40,318 bases of DNA, from the NCBI RefSeq assembly GCF_030272695.1, contig NZ_JARFYN010000071.1, positions 1 through 40,318 on the forward strand. The letters are read 5' to 3'. Below, one piece after another: positions 22,775-30,331 of this stretch; positions within the stretch are counted from its first letter, which is position 1; each line of letters starts with the position of its first letter. Both the position numbers and the translations under genes were made by a program. The stretch comes from Martinezella calliandrae (GTDB taxonomy: Bacteria; Pseudomonadota; Alphaproteobacteria; Rhizobiales; Rhizobiaceae). The notes beneath the pieces are model-generated. The model was not told the DNA's origin. It made no database searches and saw nothing but the letters and a program-made list of their open reading frames with translations.

Positions 22775-23605
22775 CTAACCCTTGACCGCGCCGGCCGTCA
22801 GGCCCTGCACGAGATAACGCTGGATGAGCAGGAAAAAGAGGCCGGCCGGAATGAGCGCCATGACGCCTGCGGCCATCATCTGCCCGAAATCCACGGAGAA
22901 TTTCGAAACGAAGGTGAGAAGCCCGACCGGGAATGTGGCGGCCTGGTTGCCATTGATGAGCATCAGCGCGAATAGCAGCTCGCTCCAGGCGGCCGTGAAG
23001 ACGAAACCGAGCGTCGCGGCAATGCCGGGCAGGGTCAGCGGCAGAATGATCTGCCGGAACGCGGTGAACTGCGTCGCGCCGTCGATCATTGCCGCCTCTT
23101 CGAGGTCCCTCGGAATGCCGTCGAAGAAGGACTGCATCAGGAAGGTGGCAAAGGGCACGTTGAAGGCCGTGTAGACGATGACAAGGCCGGTCAGACTGTT
23201 CGTCAGATGCAACGGCGTCAGGATCTTGAAGATCGGCGCAACTAGCATGACCAGCGGAAACATCTGCGTCAGCAGCATTAAGGCCACGATCCAATATTTG
23301 GCCCGGAAGGTGAAGCGCGAGAGGGCGTAGCCGGAGAGCGATGCGCAGACGGTCACCGCGATCGCCGTCGATGCTGAAACGATCAGGCTGTTTTCAAAGA
23401 ATGTCGGAAAGTCACTGTGTTGCAGCACGAAAGCGTAGTGCTCCCATGTGGTGCGCGACGGCCACATGCGCACGCCTTCCGTGTAGAGGAGGTCGTTCGG
23501 CGTGACCGAGACCTTCAGCAGCCAGAAGAGCGGGAAGAGCGCAAATACCACATAGCAAAGGATTGCCAGACGATGCGCAATGGTGGGGATGATGGATCGT
23601 CTCAT
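22775..23605 (-). CDS. ABC transporter permease, MalG type
   Basis: This 276-residue inner-membrane protein has six predicted helices. The cytoplasmic coupling loop EAAMIDGATQFTAFRQIILP is a classic EAA motif of binding-protein-dependent permeases. Its MalG-like N-terminus has a helix near LAILCYVVFALFPLFWLLKV. It forms the translocation pore with the permease encoded just upstream (3-nt gap) and is driven by the ATPase encoded 4 nt downstream. The ATG start is at 23605, with the preceding stop in close contact. Confidence 0.9.
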   Translation of the reverse strand: MRRSIIPTIAHRLAILCYVVFALFPLFWLLKVSVTPNDLLYTEGVRMWPSRTTWEHYAFVLQHSDFPTFFENSLIVSASTAIAVTVCASLSGYALSRFTFRAKYWIVALMLLTQMFPLVMLVAPIFKILTPLHLTNSLTGLVIVYTAFNVPFATFLMQSFFDGIPRDLEEAAMIDGATQFTAFRQIILPLTLPGIAATLGFVFTAAWSELLFALMLINGNQAATFPVGLLTFVSKFSVDFGQMMAAGVMALIPAGLFFLLIQRYLVQGLTAGAVKG

Positions 23606-23608
23606 GGT

Positions 23609-24544
23609 TCAATCCTTTGCCAGCAGTGTCTGCCGCAGCAGGATGATCAACATGGAATAGGCGAGCAGCAGCACGAGAAGCACCAGCGCGATCGCAGAGG
23701 CATAGCCGAAATCGAGCCGCTTGAAGGCCTGGGTGAAGATGTAGCTTGCGACGATCTGGGTACGGTCAGCCGGCCCACCGCCAGTCATGACGACGATAAG
23801 ATCGGCGAAATTCGAGATCCAGACCGTGCGCAGCAGTACTGTGATGGCGATCGTCGGAGCCAGGAAGGGGAGCGTGATTGAGCGGAAGCGCTGGAACCAG
23901 CCCGCACCGTCGATGGAAGCGGCTTCATAGAGATCGCGCGGGATGGCCTGGAGCGCGGCAAGCAGCGTGATGGCGAAGAAGGGAATACCCCACCAGACAT
24001 TGGCGACGATCGGTCCCCACATCGCATACTGCGGATCGGAAAGGATATTGCCGGGCTCCTTCATCAGGCCGAGAGCGAAGAGCCAGTGCGGGATCGGCCC
24101 GATCACGGGATTGAAAAGCCATGCCCAGTTCAAGCCTGCAAGGAAGGATGGAACAGCCCACGGCAGAAACACCAGTGCCTGGACGATTGCCCTGCCGAAA
24201 AACGGCTTGTCCAGCAACAGAGCAAGAAAAAGTCCGAAAATGAATTGCAAAACGACCGAGGCGCCGGTCCACCAGAGCGTGTTCTTCAGCGCCCAGTAAA
24301 AGGCGGCATCCTTTGAAAGATCGCGGAAATGCTCCAGGCCGATAAAGCCGCCGGAAAACGGGTTGAGCAGCTGGATATCTCGAAATGCGTAGGAAATGCC
24401 GATCACAAGCGGCACCAGCATGACGGCGATAATGAGGATGAGCGCAGGGGCGCTATAGAGGTAGGGCTCCGCGGCATCGGCAAGGCGCTTCAGCCACGGC
24501 CTGCGGTCGTGACGCCTGTCGAGCATGTCGGCGGTGATGGTCAT
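23609..24544 (-). CDS. ABC transporter permease, MalF/UgpA type
   Basis: This inner-membrane protein of 311 residues (from the preferred ATG at 24544, MTITADMLDRRHDRRPWLKR) has six or so membrane helices and the EAA loop EAASIDGAGWFQRFRSITLP. An in-frame ATG 15 codons earlier (24589) is possible but lies right at the T tract of the upstream hairpin and lacks a ribosome-binding site. It pairs with the MalG-type permease. Between it and the binding-protein gene lies a strong terminator-like hairpin, which would lower permease expression relative to the binding protein. Confidence 0.88.
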   Translation of the reverse strand: MTITADMLDRRHDRRPWLKRLADAAEPYLYSAPALILIIAVMLVPLVIGISYAFRDIQLLNPFSGGFIGLEHFRDLSKDAAFYWALKNTLWWTGASVVLQFIFGLFLALLLDKPFFGRAIVQALVFLPWAVPSFLAGLNWAWLFNPVIGPIPHWLFALGLMKEPGNILSDPQYAMWGPIVANVWWGIPFFAITLLAALQAIPRDLYEAASIDGAGWFQRFRSITLPFLAPTIAITVLLRTVWISNFADLIVVMTGGGPADRTQIVASYIFTQAFKRLDFGYASAIALVLLVLLLAYSMLIILLRQTLLAKD

Positions 24545-24594
24545 CGGCCAAAGTTCCCGTTCGCGGCGTTCGGACGCCGTCTGTTTCATGGCGG

Positions 24595-24623
24595 AAAAAC
24601 GGCGGCGGATTGCTCCGCCGCCG
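24595..24623 (-). terminator. Terminator-like attenuator between binding protein and permease genes
   Basis: On the minus strand CGGCGGCGGA (from 24623 down to 24614) pairs with TCCGCCGCCG (24609-24600) over a 10-bp GC stem with a 4-nt loop, followed at once by TTTTT (24599-24595). It begins 12 nt after the binding-protein stop. This is the form of a Rho-independent terminator, here inside the operon, where partial read-through would give more binding protein than permease. Confidence 0.7.
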
Positions 24624-24634
24624 CAGCGACGAAC

Positions 24635-25900
24635 TTATTTCTTGGCGAGGAATTTCTGCTGCGCCTTGGTCAGGTAATCGGCCCACTGGTCGGCCAGATC
24701 CTTCGCCGAGATATCGCCGAGCAGTGCCTGCTGCGACGTTTTGATGGCGAGCGAATCCTTGAAGAAGGCAAATTCCTCGAGATAGGTCGGCATGACGGTC
24801 GGAACAGTGTTCTTGTCGGCCAGTTCCTGGAACCAGCCCTTGAACTGATCGCCGGCGTAGAAGGGGTCCTTTTCGGCGGCCGTATAGGCCGGCAGTGCGC
24901 CGATCTTCTTGTTCCAGGTGAGGTTGCCTTCCGGCCCTTCGAGGGTTGCGATCAGCTTCCAGGAAAGATCCTTGTTCTGACTGCTGGAGAACATCGACCA
25001 GCCGCCGTAGCCGATGGTCGGGAAGGACTTGCCATCCGGGCCTTTCGGCAGCGGTGCGACGCCGAAGTCATCGCTTTTCATGCGCTCGGCGACCGCAATC
25101 AGGGCATCCGGATCCTGGTCGAGGAAGGCGCAGGTGCCGGAATAGAAGCCGGCAACGACTTCGTTGAAGCCCCAGTTGACGCTGTCCTTCGGCGCGTAGC
25201 CCTTCTTGTAGAGATCGACCATCCACTCGATGCCCTTGGCCCAGCCCGGGCTATTCATCGTCGACGTGCCGTCATCCTTGAAGTACTTGTTGTCGCCGGC
25301 CATGGAGGCCGCGAAGATCATCCAGCCGTTCAGGCCACCGGGGCCGCCACGCATGCAGTAGCCGTATTTGCCGGCCAGCTTGGAGACCGCCGCAGATGCC
25401 TTGACGAAATCGTCCATCGTCTTCGGCGGCTCGCTCACGCCGGCCTGTTGCAGGAGTTTCTTGTTGTAGAACATGGCACGCAGGTAGAAGCCGTAAGGCA
25501 ACATATAAGCCGTGTTCTTGACGTCGCGACCAAGCTCCAGGGCGCGAGGCGTCAGTTCCTTCGTATGCTCCCACTTGGCGAGATAGGGCTCAAGGCTTTC
25601 CAGCATGCCGTTGTTGCCGTAGAGCGACAGCCAGGTGTCGGGCATTTCCATCACGTCCGGAATATCGCCGGCCGATACCATGGTCGCGAACTTCTGGAAG
25701 GCTTCGTTCCAGGGCAAGGAAATGATGTCGACCTTCGTGCCGGGGTTGGCTGCCTCGAACTTAGCGACGATCGACTTGAGTGTCTCGGTGCGTTCCGGGC
25801 TGGTGATGACTTCGACGAGTTTCAGCGTGGTATCGGCGAATGCCGTGCCGGCCATCATCGTGGCGAAAAGTGTTGCCGTGATCAGTGTTTTCATTTTCAT
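24635..25900 (-). CDS. Extracellular sugar-type solute-binding protein
   Basis: The 421-residue periplasmic protein has a 22-residue signal peptide (MKMKTLITATLFATMMAGTA, then FA) and a mature start DTTLKLVEVITSPERTETL. KFEAANPGTKVDIISLPWNE, PDVMEMPDTWLSLYG and the Trp-rich ligand-site segments (GGLNGWMIFAAS, GYGGWSMFSSS) are those of SBP family 1 proteins for oligosaccharides or glycoconjugates. AAGGGGAA precedes the ATG. The gene stands between the PLP enzyme and the permeases. The ligand is unknown, and the neighbouring PLP lyase hints at an amino-acid-linked compound. Confidence 0.92.
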   Translation of the reverse strand: MKMKTLITATLFATMMAGTAFADTTLKLVEVITSPERTETLKSIVAKFEAANPGTKVDIISLPWNEAFQKFATMVSAGDIPDVMEMPDTWLSLYGNNGMLESLEPYLAKWEHTKELTPRALELGRDVKNTAYMLPYGFYLRAMFYNKKLLQQAGVSEPPKTMDDFVKASAAVSKLAGKYGYCMRGGPGGLNGWMIFAASMAGDNKYFKDDGTSTMNSPGWAKGIEWMVDLYKKGYAPKDSVNWGFNEVVAGFYSGTCAFLDQDPDALIAVAERMKSDDFGVAPLPKGPDGKSFPTIGYGGWSMFSSSQNKDLSWKLIATLEGPEGNLTWNKKIGALPAYTAAEKDPFYAGDQFKGWFQELADKNTVPTVMPTYLEEFAFFKDSLAIKTSQQALLGDISAKDLADQWADYLTKAQQKFLAKK

Positions 25901-25940
25901 GCTCAGTTCCCCTTTTTAAGTGTTCCTCTTAGGTTTGGTC

Positions 25941-27107
25941 TTATGAGGCGGCGGCGATCGCTTCCTCGATATCTCTCCACAATGCCTCGGTTCCTTCGAG
26001 ACCAACGTGGAGACGTACGGACCGCGCGTTGATACCAAAGGTATGCGCGGAATTCGGCTGTGCCTTCTGCTGAAGCACGACCTCGCCCGGTACGATCAGG
26101 CTTTCGTGCCCACCCCAGCTCACACCCAGTTTGAAGAGCTTGAGGTGATCGGCGAAGGCGCGGATATCGACGCCTTCACGGAAGATGAATGAAAAGAGGC
26201 CCGAGGTGCCGTTGAGGCCGGCGGGCAGTCGGTTGGCAAGACCCGGATGACAGACCTGTTCGACGACATCGAGATCCTGCAGCCGTTTGGCGATCGTCAT
26301 CGCGGCCGTCTCATGCGCCCTCATGCGGATTGGCAGAGTGCGAAGGCCACGGATCAACAACCAGGCATCGAAAGGCGAAAGCTTGCCGCCGAGATAAGGG
26401 TATGCCTCGGCCTTTACCCGCGCAATCATCTGTTTCGAGCCGGCGACAATACCGGCGACGACATCGCTATGGCCGCCAAGATATTTGGAGGCCGAGTGGA
26501 TGACGAGATCGACGCCGAGCGTCAACGGCCGCTGGAAATAGGGGCTGGCCCAGCTGTTATCGATCATCGAAACGACGCCATGCTGCTTGGCGAGCGCGGC
26601 GAGCGCGCCGACATCGTGGGCTTCCATCACCCAGCTTGTCGGGCTTTCCATATAGAAGACCTTGGCGCCGGGAAGCGCCTTGGCAACGGCTTCCTCGTCG
26701 CGGCCATCCACATAGGTCACCTCGACTTTCATGCGCTTCAAGATCGTGCCGAAGAGGCGGAAGGCGTCCGGGTAGATATGCTTGACCGCCACGATCCGAT
26801 CACCCGGCTCGACGAAGCTCAAGACGGCAGACGAAATCGCAGCCATGCCGCTCGCAAAACCAAGTGCATCCTCTGCACCTTCGAGCTTAGCCAGCATTTC
26901 CTCGAACATCCGCACGGTCGGATTTAGACCGCGCGTATAGATCGGCCGCACCTTCTCACCGCGATAGGAAGCGATCATGTCGTCGTAATCGGCAAAGGTG
27001 AAAAGCGATGTCTGGAAAATCGGCGGCACCACCGCCTCGGCGAAATTGCCGTCGTCATGGGCCGTGATGAGAGAAGCAAGTTCGAACGGCTCTAGCCCGT
27101 CAGTCAT
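25941..27107 (-). CDS. Cys/Met metabolism PLP-dependent enzyme (cystathionine beta-lyase/gamma-synthase family)
   Basis: The 388-residue fold-I PLP enzyme contains YTRGLNPTVRMFEEMLAKLE (phosphate-binding Tyr/Arg from the neighbouring subunit), GFASGMAAISSAVLSFVEPG, the cofactor Asp in SMIDNSWASPYFQRP, and the Schiff-base Lys in HSASKYLGGHSDVVAG. Relatives are MetC, MetB and methionine gamma-lyase-like enzymes that cleave or form C-S bonds. The ATG start overlaps the GntR stop by 4 nt. Its place between a GntR regulator and a CUT1 sugar transporter is unusual and suggests that it acts on the transported compound. The exact reaction cannot be assigned. Confidence 0.87.
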   Translation of the reverse strand: MTDGLEPFELASLITAHDDGNFAEAVVPPIFQTSLFTFADYDDMIASYRGEKVRPIYTRGLNPTVRMFEEMLAKLEGAEDALGFASGMAAISSAVLSFVEPGDRIVAVKHIYPDAFRLFGTILKRMKVEVTYVDGRDEEAVAKALPGAKVFYMESPTSWVMEAHDVGALAALAKQHGVVSMIDNSWASPYFQRPLTLGVDLVIHSASKYLGGHSDVVAGIVAGSKQMIARVKAEAYPYLGGKLSPFDAWLLIRGLRTLPIRMRAHETAAMTIAKRLQDLDVVEQVCHPGLANRLPAGLNGTSGLFSFIFREGVDIRAFADHLKLFKLGVSWGGHESLIVPGEVVLQQKAQPNSAHTFGINARSVRLHVGLEGTEALWRDIEEAIAAAS

Positions 27108-27811
27108 TTGGACATTTCCTTGATGTCTTCCTCGACGACGTCGAGAATTTTCAATGTTTCGGCGCGCGCCGCCTCGGGATCCTGGGCGACGATCGCGTTG
27201 AATAGCGTGCGGTGAAAGGGGAAGGAGCGGCGGGCAAAGTCCTGCCGGTCGAAGGGGTGGGTCCAGAAGCGCTCGAAGGTACCCCGTATCTGCTCGAGAA
27301 GCTGCTTGAACAACGGATTGTGCGTCGCATCGTAGACGGCAAGGTGAAATGCGAGATCTTCCGGACCAGAGGTGCCCTTTGCGATATGGACGCGCTCCAT
27401 CTCGTCGAGCTTCTCCTCGATGATCGCAATATCCTTGCTCGTGCGCTTTTTGGCGGCGACCATTCCGGCTTCGCATTCGATGCCGCGACGAACCTCAAGG
27501 GTCTGTAGCAGCGCATCGCGCAGATGCGCCGTGTCGAGCGACAACGGCATATGGATGGTCGCCTTGGAAACCGGCTTCAGCAGATAGGTGCCGCTGCCCT
27601 TGCGCGTTTCCATCACACCCAATGCCTGGAAATGCGTGATCACTTCCCGGACCGTCGAGCGCCCCACGGAGAGGGCAGCCCCCAACTCACGCTCGGTCGG
27701 CAGCCGGTCACCGGCCTGGAGCTTGGAGGACTCGATGAAATCGGACAGCGCGTCGATAACTTGCCGCGTCCGATCGATCGACGGGAGAGGGGTGAGCATT
27801 GTCTTTGCCAT
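27104..27811 (-). CDS. GntR-family transcriptional regulator, FadR subfamily
   Basis: From the ATG at 27811 the protein has 235 residues (MAKTMLTPLPSIDRTRQVID). The winged HTH includes LQAGDRLPTERELGAALSVG and RSTVREVITHFQALGVMETR. The FCD effector domain follows (about 90-230) with His residues of the metal/ligand site in EDLAFHLAVYDATHN and FPFHRTLFNAI. An in-frame ATG at 27838 would add nine residues; neither has a good ribosome-binding site. It is the first gene of a six-gene minus-strand operon and overlaps the PLP enzyme by 4 nt, so it very likely represses its own operon until the imported compound or a breakdown product binds. Confidence 0.88.
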   Translation of the reverse strand: MAKTMLTPLPSIDRTRQVIDALSDFIESSKLQAGDRLPTERELGAALSVGRSTVREVITHFQALGVMETRKGSGTYLLKPVSKATIHMPLSLDTAHLRDALLQTLEVRRGIECEAGMVAAKKRTSKDIAIIEEKLDEMERVHIAKGTSGPEDLAFHLAVYDATHNPLFKQLLEQIRGTFERFWTHPFDRQDFARRSFPFHRTLFNAIVAQDPEAARAETLKILDVVEEDIKEMSK

Positions 27812-27820
27812 GTCATAAAT

Positions 27821-27831
27821 TGGTCTGACAT
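27821..27831 (-). promoter_or_regulatory. Possible GntR/FadR-type operator
   Basis: TGGTCTGACAT matches the FadR-subfamily pattern T-n-G-T-n3-A-C-n-A at every position but the last. It lies 10 nt upstream of the chosen start of the GntR gene, where autorepression would occur. If translation starts at 27838 the site would lie inside the coding region, which weakens the case. Confidence 0.35.
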
Positions 27832-28063
27832 CTGCCATCAGGTCAATCGTTTTTTGTCGTTCATCAGCACTTTTTCTCGAGGCCGCTCTGATGCTGGCCG
27901 CTGCGCTGGGCCCACCCCGACTGTGCAGATGGCGCGGCGACGAAATGGATATGGGGGCTGCCAAATGAAATCGGCGGGTTCAGAGGGAACCCACCGCTGG
28001 ATAGGCTACAGTTGATGCTTCAACGACTATGGCGAGGCTCAATCGTGACAATGGGGGTCTTCA

Positions 28064-28365
28064 TCACGAGAACGCTCCGAACTGAGCGTTGTGTAGCCGT
28101 GAATAGCGGCCGCCGCTGGTCAGCAATTCAGCATGCGTGCCGTGCTCGACGATGCCGTTCGATCCCATGACAATGATGCGATCCGCATTGCGGATGGTCG
28201 CCAGCCGATGCGCCACCACCAGGGTCGTACGCCCCTTCGAGAGGTCTGCCAGCGCCTGTTGGATGTTCGGTTGACGTGTCGAGCGCGGACGTTGCCTCGT
28301 CGAGGATGAGGATCGGCGGGTTCTTGAGGAAAATGCGTGCGATGGACAGGCGCTTCACGCCACAT
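28064..28365 (-). pseudogene. Remnant of an ABC exporter nucleotide-binding domain
   Basis: The minus strand reads RLSIARIFLKNPPILILDEA then TSALDTSTE (Walker B and D-loop), and in another frame LADLSKGRTTLVVAHRLATI then RNADRIIVMGSNGIVEHG, ending HNAQFGAFS and a stop at 28066-28064. This is the C-terminal end of an exporter-type ABC ATPase (MsbA/NdvA-like). The LSGGQ signature is deleted (CGVK joins directly to RLSIAR). A small deletion after STE, where about five bases of the expected ERQIQQ are missing, shifts the frame. Walker A and the membrane domain are absent. It is a dead fragment. Confidence 0.75.
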
Positions 28366-28443
28366 CCGCCATATTGCGGATTGTTGTGCAAAGCCGCCTC
28401 AATTTTTTGTGACGGGTTTGTGCCACGAAGCAGCGGCGGCGAC

Positions 28444-28869
28444 CTACCTATGTTTGCCGCCACCGTGTCCTTTTCCAGAAGCGGCGCTAGACCGACTGCC
28501 TGCGATGCTTGCGTCGGCGGGTAGGGAATTGTCCTCTATAAGGGGGTTGGCTTGGTATCCCTGCACATCTGCCTTCTTTAGGCCAACGTCACCTTCGCCA
28601 TCGACGCAATTATAGGATGTGGAGACGCCGTGCCGAATGAGGGTGTCGCTACCGGCGCGATTGTGAACGAAGACCATGTCGTGTCCGACGAGACGCGCAG
28701 TCTTCTTGGAGAGTTGTTCCTTTTTCATTTGGAAGAAGGTGCCGCCCACTTCGATGATTTGCTTCTGCCACAACACCCGGACATGCGGATTTCCATTGCA
28801 TTCCTGAAAGGCGTGCGCAGTGTCGCATGCGAAGCCAGCAACAAGAAACAAAGTCGCTACGAGGCGCAT
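28444..28869 (-). CDS. Small secreted protein of unknown function
   Basis: GGAGGGA lies 7 nt before the ATG. The 141-residue product has a signal peptide (MRLVATLFLVAGFACDTAHA) and a mature part with two Cys (QECNGNPHVRVLWQKQ and SYNCVDGEGDVG) that could form one disulfide. The tail is rich in Ser, Gly, His and Lys (SSAASGKGHGGGKHR), a possible metal- or surface-binding end. I do not recognise a domain. It sits next to the ABC remnant, which may have disturbed its original neighbourhood. Confidence 0.6.
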   Translation of the reverse strand: MRLVATLFLVAGFACDTAHAFQECNGNPHVRVLWQKQIIEVGGTFFQMKKEQLSKKTARLVGHDMVFVHNRAGSDTLIRHGVSTSYNCVDGEGDVGLKKADVQGYQANPLIEDNSLPADASIAGSRSSAASGKGHGGGKHR

Positions 28870-29172
28870 CTTCGATCCCTCCGCATGTTTTACTAGGAAG
28901 ACAATGAATTGTGCTTTATGTTTATTACATAATAAAGCCGCAGAGCGGTAAAGTACTCCACGGTGATTAGTCCGAAGGGACGGCGTGAGGTTCGTTAAAG
29001 TGGGCGAGGCGTTGTGTTTCAGTCGCCCGTTTAAGCGCGTGAGCGACTGCGGAAAACTTCACCATAGCCGATGAAGCCCGATGCCATCTCCTGAGTGTGT
29101 CCCAGAGAGTTCCGCGTGGTTGATGGAAGTCGCTGCCAAATTGCGCAGATGATAGTCGCGTACCCGCGGCTT
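28870..29172. other. 303-nt stretch without a supported gene
   Basis: An AT-rich patch (28910-28940) lies upstream of the secreted-protein gene and may hold its promoter. Two short minus-strand frames cover 28967-29222, but neither has a ribosome-binding site or a recognisable domain. Nothing else is seen. Confidence 0.4.
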
Positions 29173-29382
29173 TCATCGCAAAAAAGGGGGGATTGTGTCG
29201 ATGTCCTCGGAGGACAGAGCACGATAAACCCGAATCCAGAACAGCGCTTCGTTTGTCCTTTGGCTTCGTTCCGCGATCAGTGCCCGTATCAACGCTTCCG
29301 AGCCGGCCATATCGTGCCAGCTCGTTTTTAGTCCATTGGCGGCTTGGCCCACCGCCTGCTCGGCTTCATCCGATTGGCCCAT
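29173..29382 (-). CDS. Small hypothetical protein
   Basis: The 69-residue protein is MGQSDEAEQAVGQAANGLKT followed by SWHDMAGSEALIRALIAERS and a tail of QRTNEALFWIRVYRALSSED. AGGAGA 6-7 nt before the ATG strongly supports translation. It is mostly helical and soluble, with no signal peptide or cysteine. Similar short proteins occur in rhizobia as far as I recall, with no known role. It is divergent from cinR, and the 126-nt space between them holds a CinR-box-like palindrome, so it might share control by quorum sensing. Confidence 0.65.
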   Translation of the reverse strand: MGQSDEAEQAVGQAANGLKTSWHDMAGSEALIRALIAERSQRTNEALFWIRVYRALSSEDIDTIPPFLR

Positions 29383-29430
29383 ATCGCTCTCCTAAGCGAA
29401 AGATAGCGGACCGTGTTTGCGGACGTCATT

Positions 29431-29446
29431 CCCCTCATATGTGGGG
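29431..29446. promoter_or_regulatory. Cin-box-like palindrome upstream of cinR
   Basis: CCCCTCATATGTGGGG is a near-perfect palindrome 62 nt before the cinR ATG. It closely resembles the palindrome before cinI (CCCCTCAAATGAGGGG). Two similar sites before the two genes of a LuxR/LuxI pair suggest binding by CinR itself and autoregulation. Confidence 0.55.
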
Positions 29447-29508
29447 AGATGCTCTTGTTTGTCGAACCAATCTCGCGGTAAGATCATGAGGTAGCTGGGT
29501 GATGCATC

Positions 29509-30252
29509 ATGCGGGGAACTTCGGACAGCCCAAAATTCGAGCACGCCTTCAATGAGATCAAAGCGGCGTCCAATGTCGACGGCGCCATTCGATCTCTGCA
29601 GGCGGTATATGACGTCGATTACGTGACTTACCATCTCGCACAGACCATCATGGATAGGATCGACGCGCCGTTCGTTCGCACCACCTATCCCGATGCCTGG
29701 GTCTCCCGATATCTTCTCCATGGCTATGTCAAGATTGACCCCGTTGTCAGGGAAGGCTTTCTCCGGCAACTTCCGTTCGACTGGAGCGAGGTGGAGCCGA
29801 CGCCAGAGGCCTATGCGCTGTTGGTAGATGCGCAGAAACATGGTCTCGGCGGCAATGGCTATTCCATTCCCGTAGCCGACAAGGCCAGGCGCAGGTCGTT
29901 GCTTTCGATCAACTCCGATTTGCCGATCGATCGGTGGCAAGACTTGGTTGCAAATTGCCGAATGGAATGGACAGAACTGGCACATCTCATCCATGGCAAA
30001 GCCATGCTGGAGCTCTATGGCGAGCATGATCCGGTGCCGTCCTTGAGCCCGAGGGAGATCGAGTGCCTACATTGGACAGCACTTGGCAAGGACTACAAGG
30101 ACATCGCGCTCATTCTCGACATCTCCGAGCACACGACACGCGATTATCTGAAGACGGCCCGCTTCAAACTGGGGTGCGCAACCCTTTCGGCAGCCACAAC
30201 CAAAGCTGTCCAGCTCCGCATCATCACTCCCCTGACCTATCCCCTCAAATGA
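29509..30252 (+). CDS. cinR: LuxR-family quorum-sensing regulator CinR
   Basis: The 247-residue protein has an N-terminal autoinducer-binding domain (VDYVTYHLAQTIMDRIDAPF, DAWVSRYLLHGYVKIDPVV and FDWSEVEPTPEAYALLVDAQ carry the Trp, Tyr and Asp of the acyl-homoserine lactone pocket). The C-terminal HTH is LSPREIECLHWTALGKDYKD followed by IALILDISEHTTRDYLKTAR. The sequence style matches CinR of R. leguminosarum/etli. With its AHL bound it activates cinI. The gene is followed 79 nt later by cinI. A palindrome lies upstream and another overlaps its 3' end. Confidence 0.9.
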   Translation: MRGTSDSPKFEHAFNEIKAASNVDGAIRSLQAVYDVDYVTYHLAQTIMDRIDAPFVRTTYPDAWVSRYLLHGYVKIDPVVREGFLRQLPFDWSEVEPTPEAYALLVDAQKHGLGGNGYSIPVADKARRRSLLSINSDLPIDRWQDLVANCRMEWTELAHLIHGKAMLELYGEHDPVPSLSPREIECLHWTALGKDYKDIALILDISEHTTRDYLKTARFKLGCATLSAATTKAVQLRIITPLTYPLK

Positions 30253-30269
30253 GGGGCTCCATTTGAGGG
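30241..30269 (+). promoter_or_regulatory. Cin-box-like inverted repeat upstream of cinI
   Basis: CCCCTCAAATGAGGGG (30241-30256) is a perfect palindrome overlapping the cinR stop codon. In addition CCCTCAAATG (30242-30251) and CATTTGAGGG (30260-30269) form perfect 10-bp arms with an 8-nt spacer. The site lies 62-91 nt before the cinI start, the position expected for a LuxR-type activator. A cin box of about 30 bp is described upstream of cinI in R. etli; I infer that this is its counterpart. Confidence 0.65.
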
Positions 30270-30331
30270 AATTCCCGACCGCGGTTTTCCGGCTCATTCT
30301 AGCCTTGCGACAAAAAATGTTGGAGGCGAAA

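Noticed and set aside
24329..26032. A 567-codon + strand open frame
   Set aside because: It is antisense to the permease and binding-protein genes, which have clear motifs. High-GC third positions produce long shadow frames.
28967..29222. Two overlapping minus-strand short frames (for example LWDTLRRWHRASSAMVKFSA)
   Set aside because: Neither has a ribosome-binding site, and I cannot tell which frame, if any, is coding.
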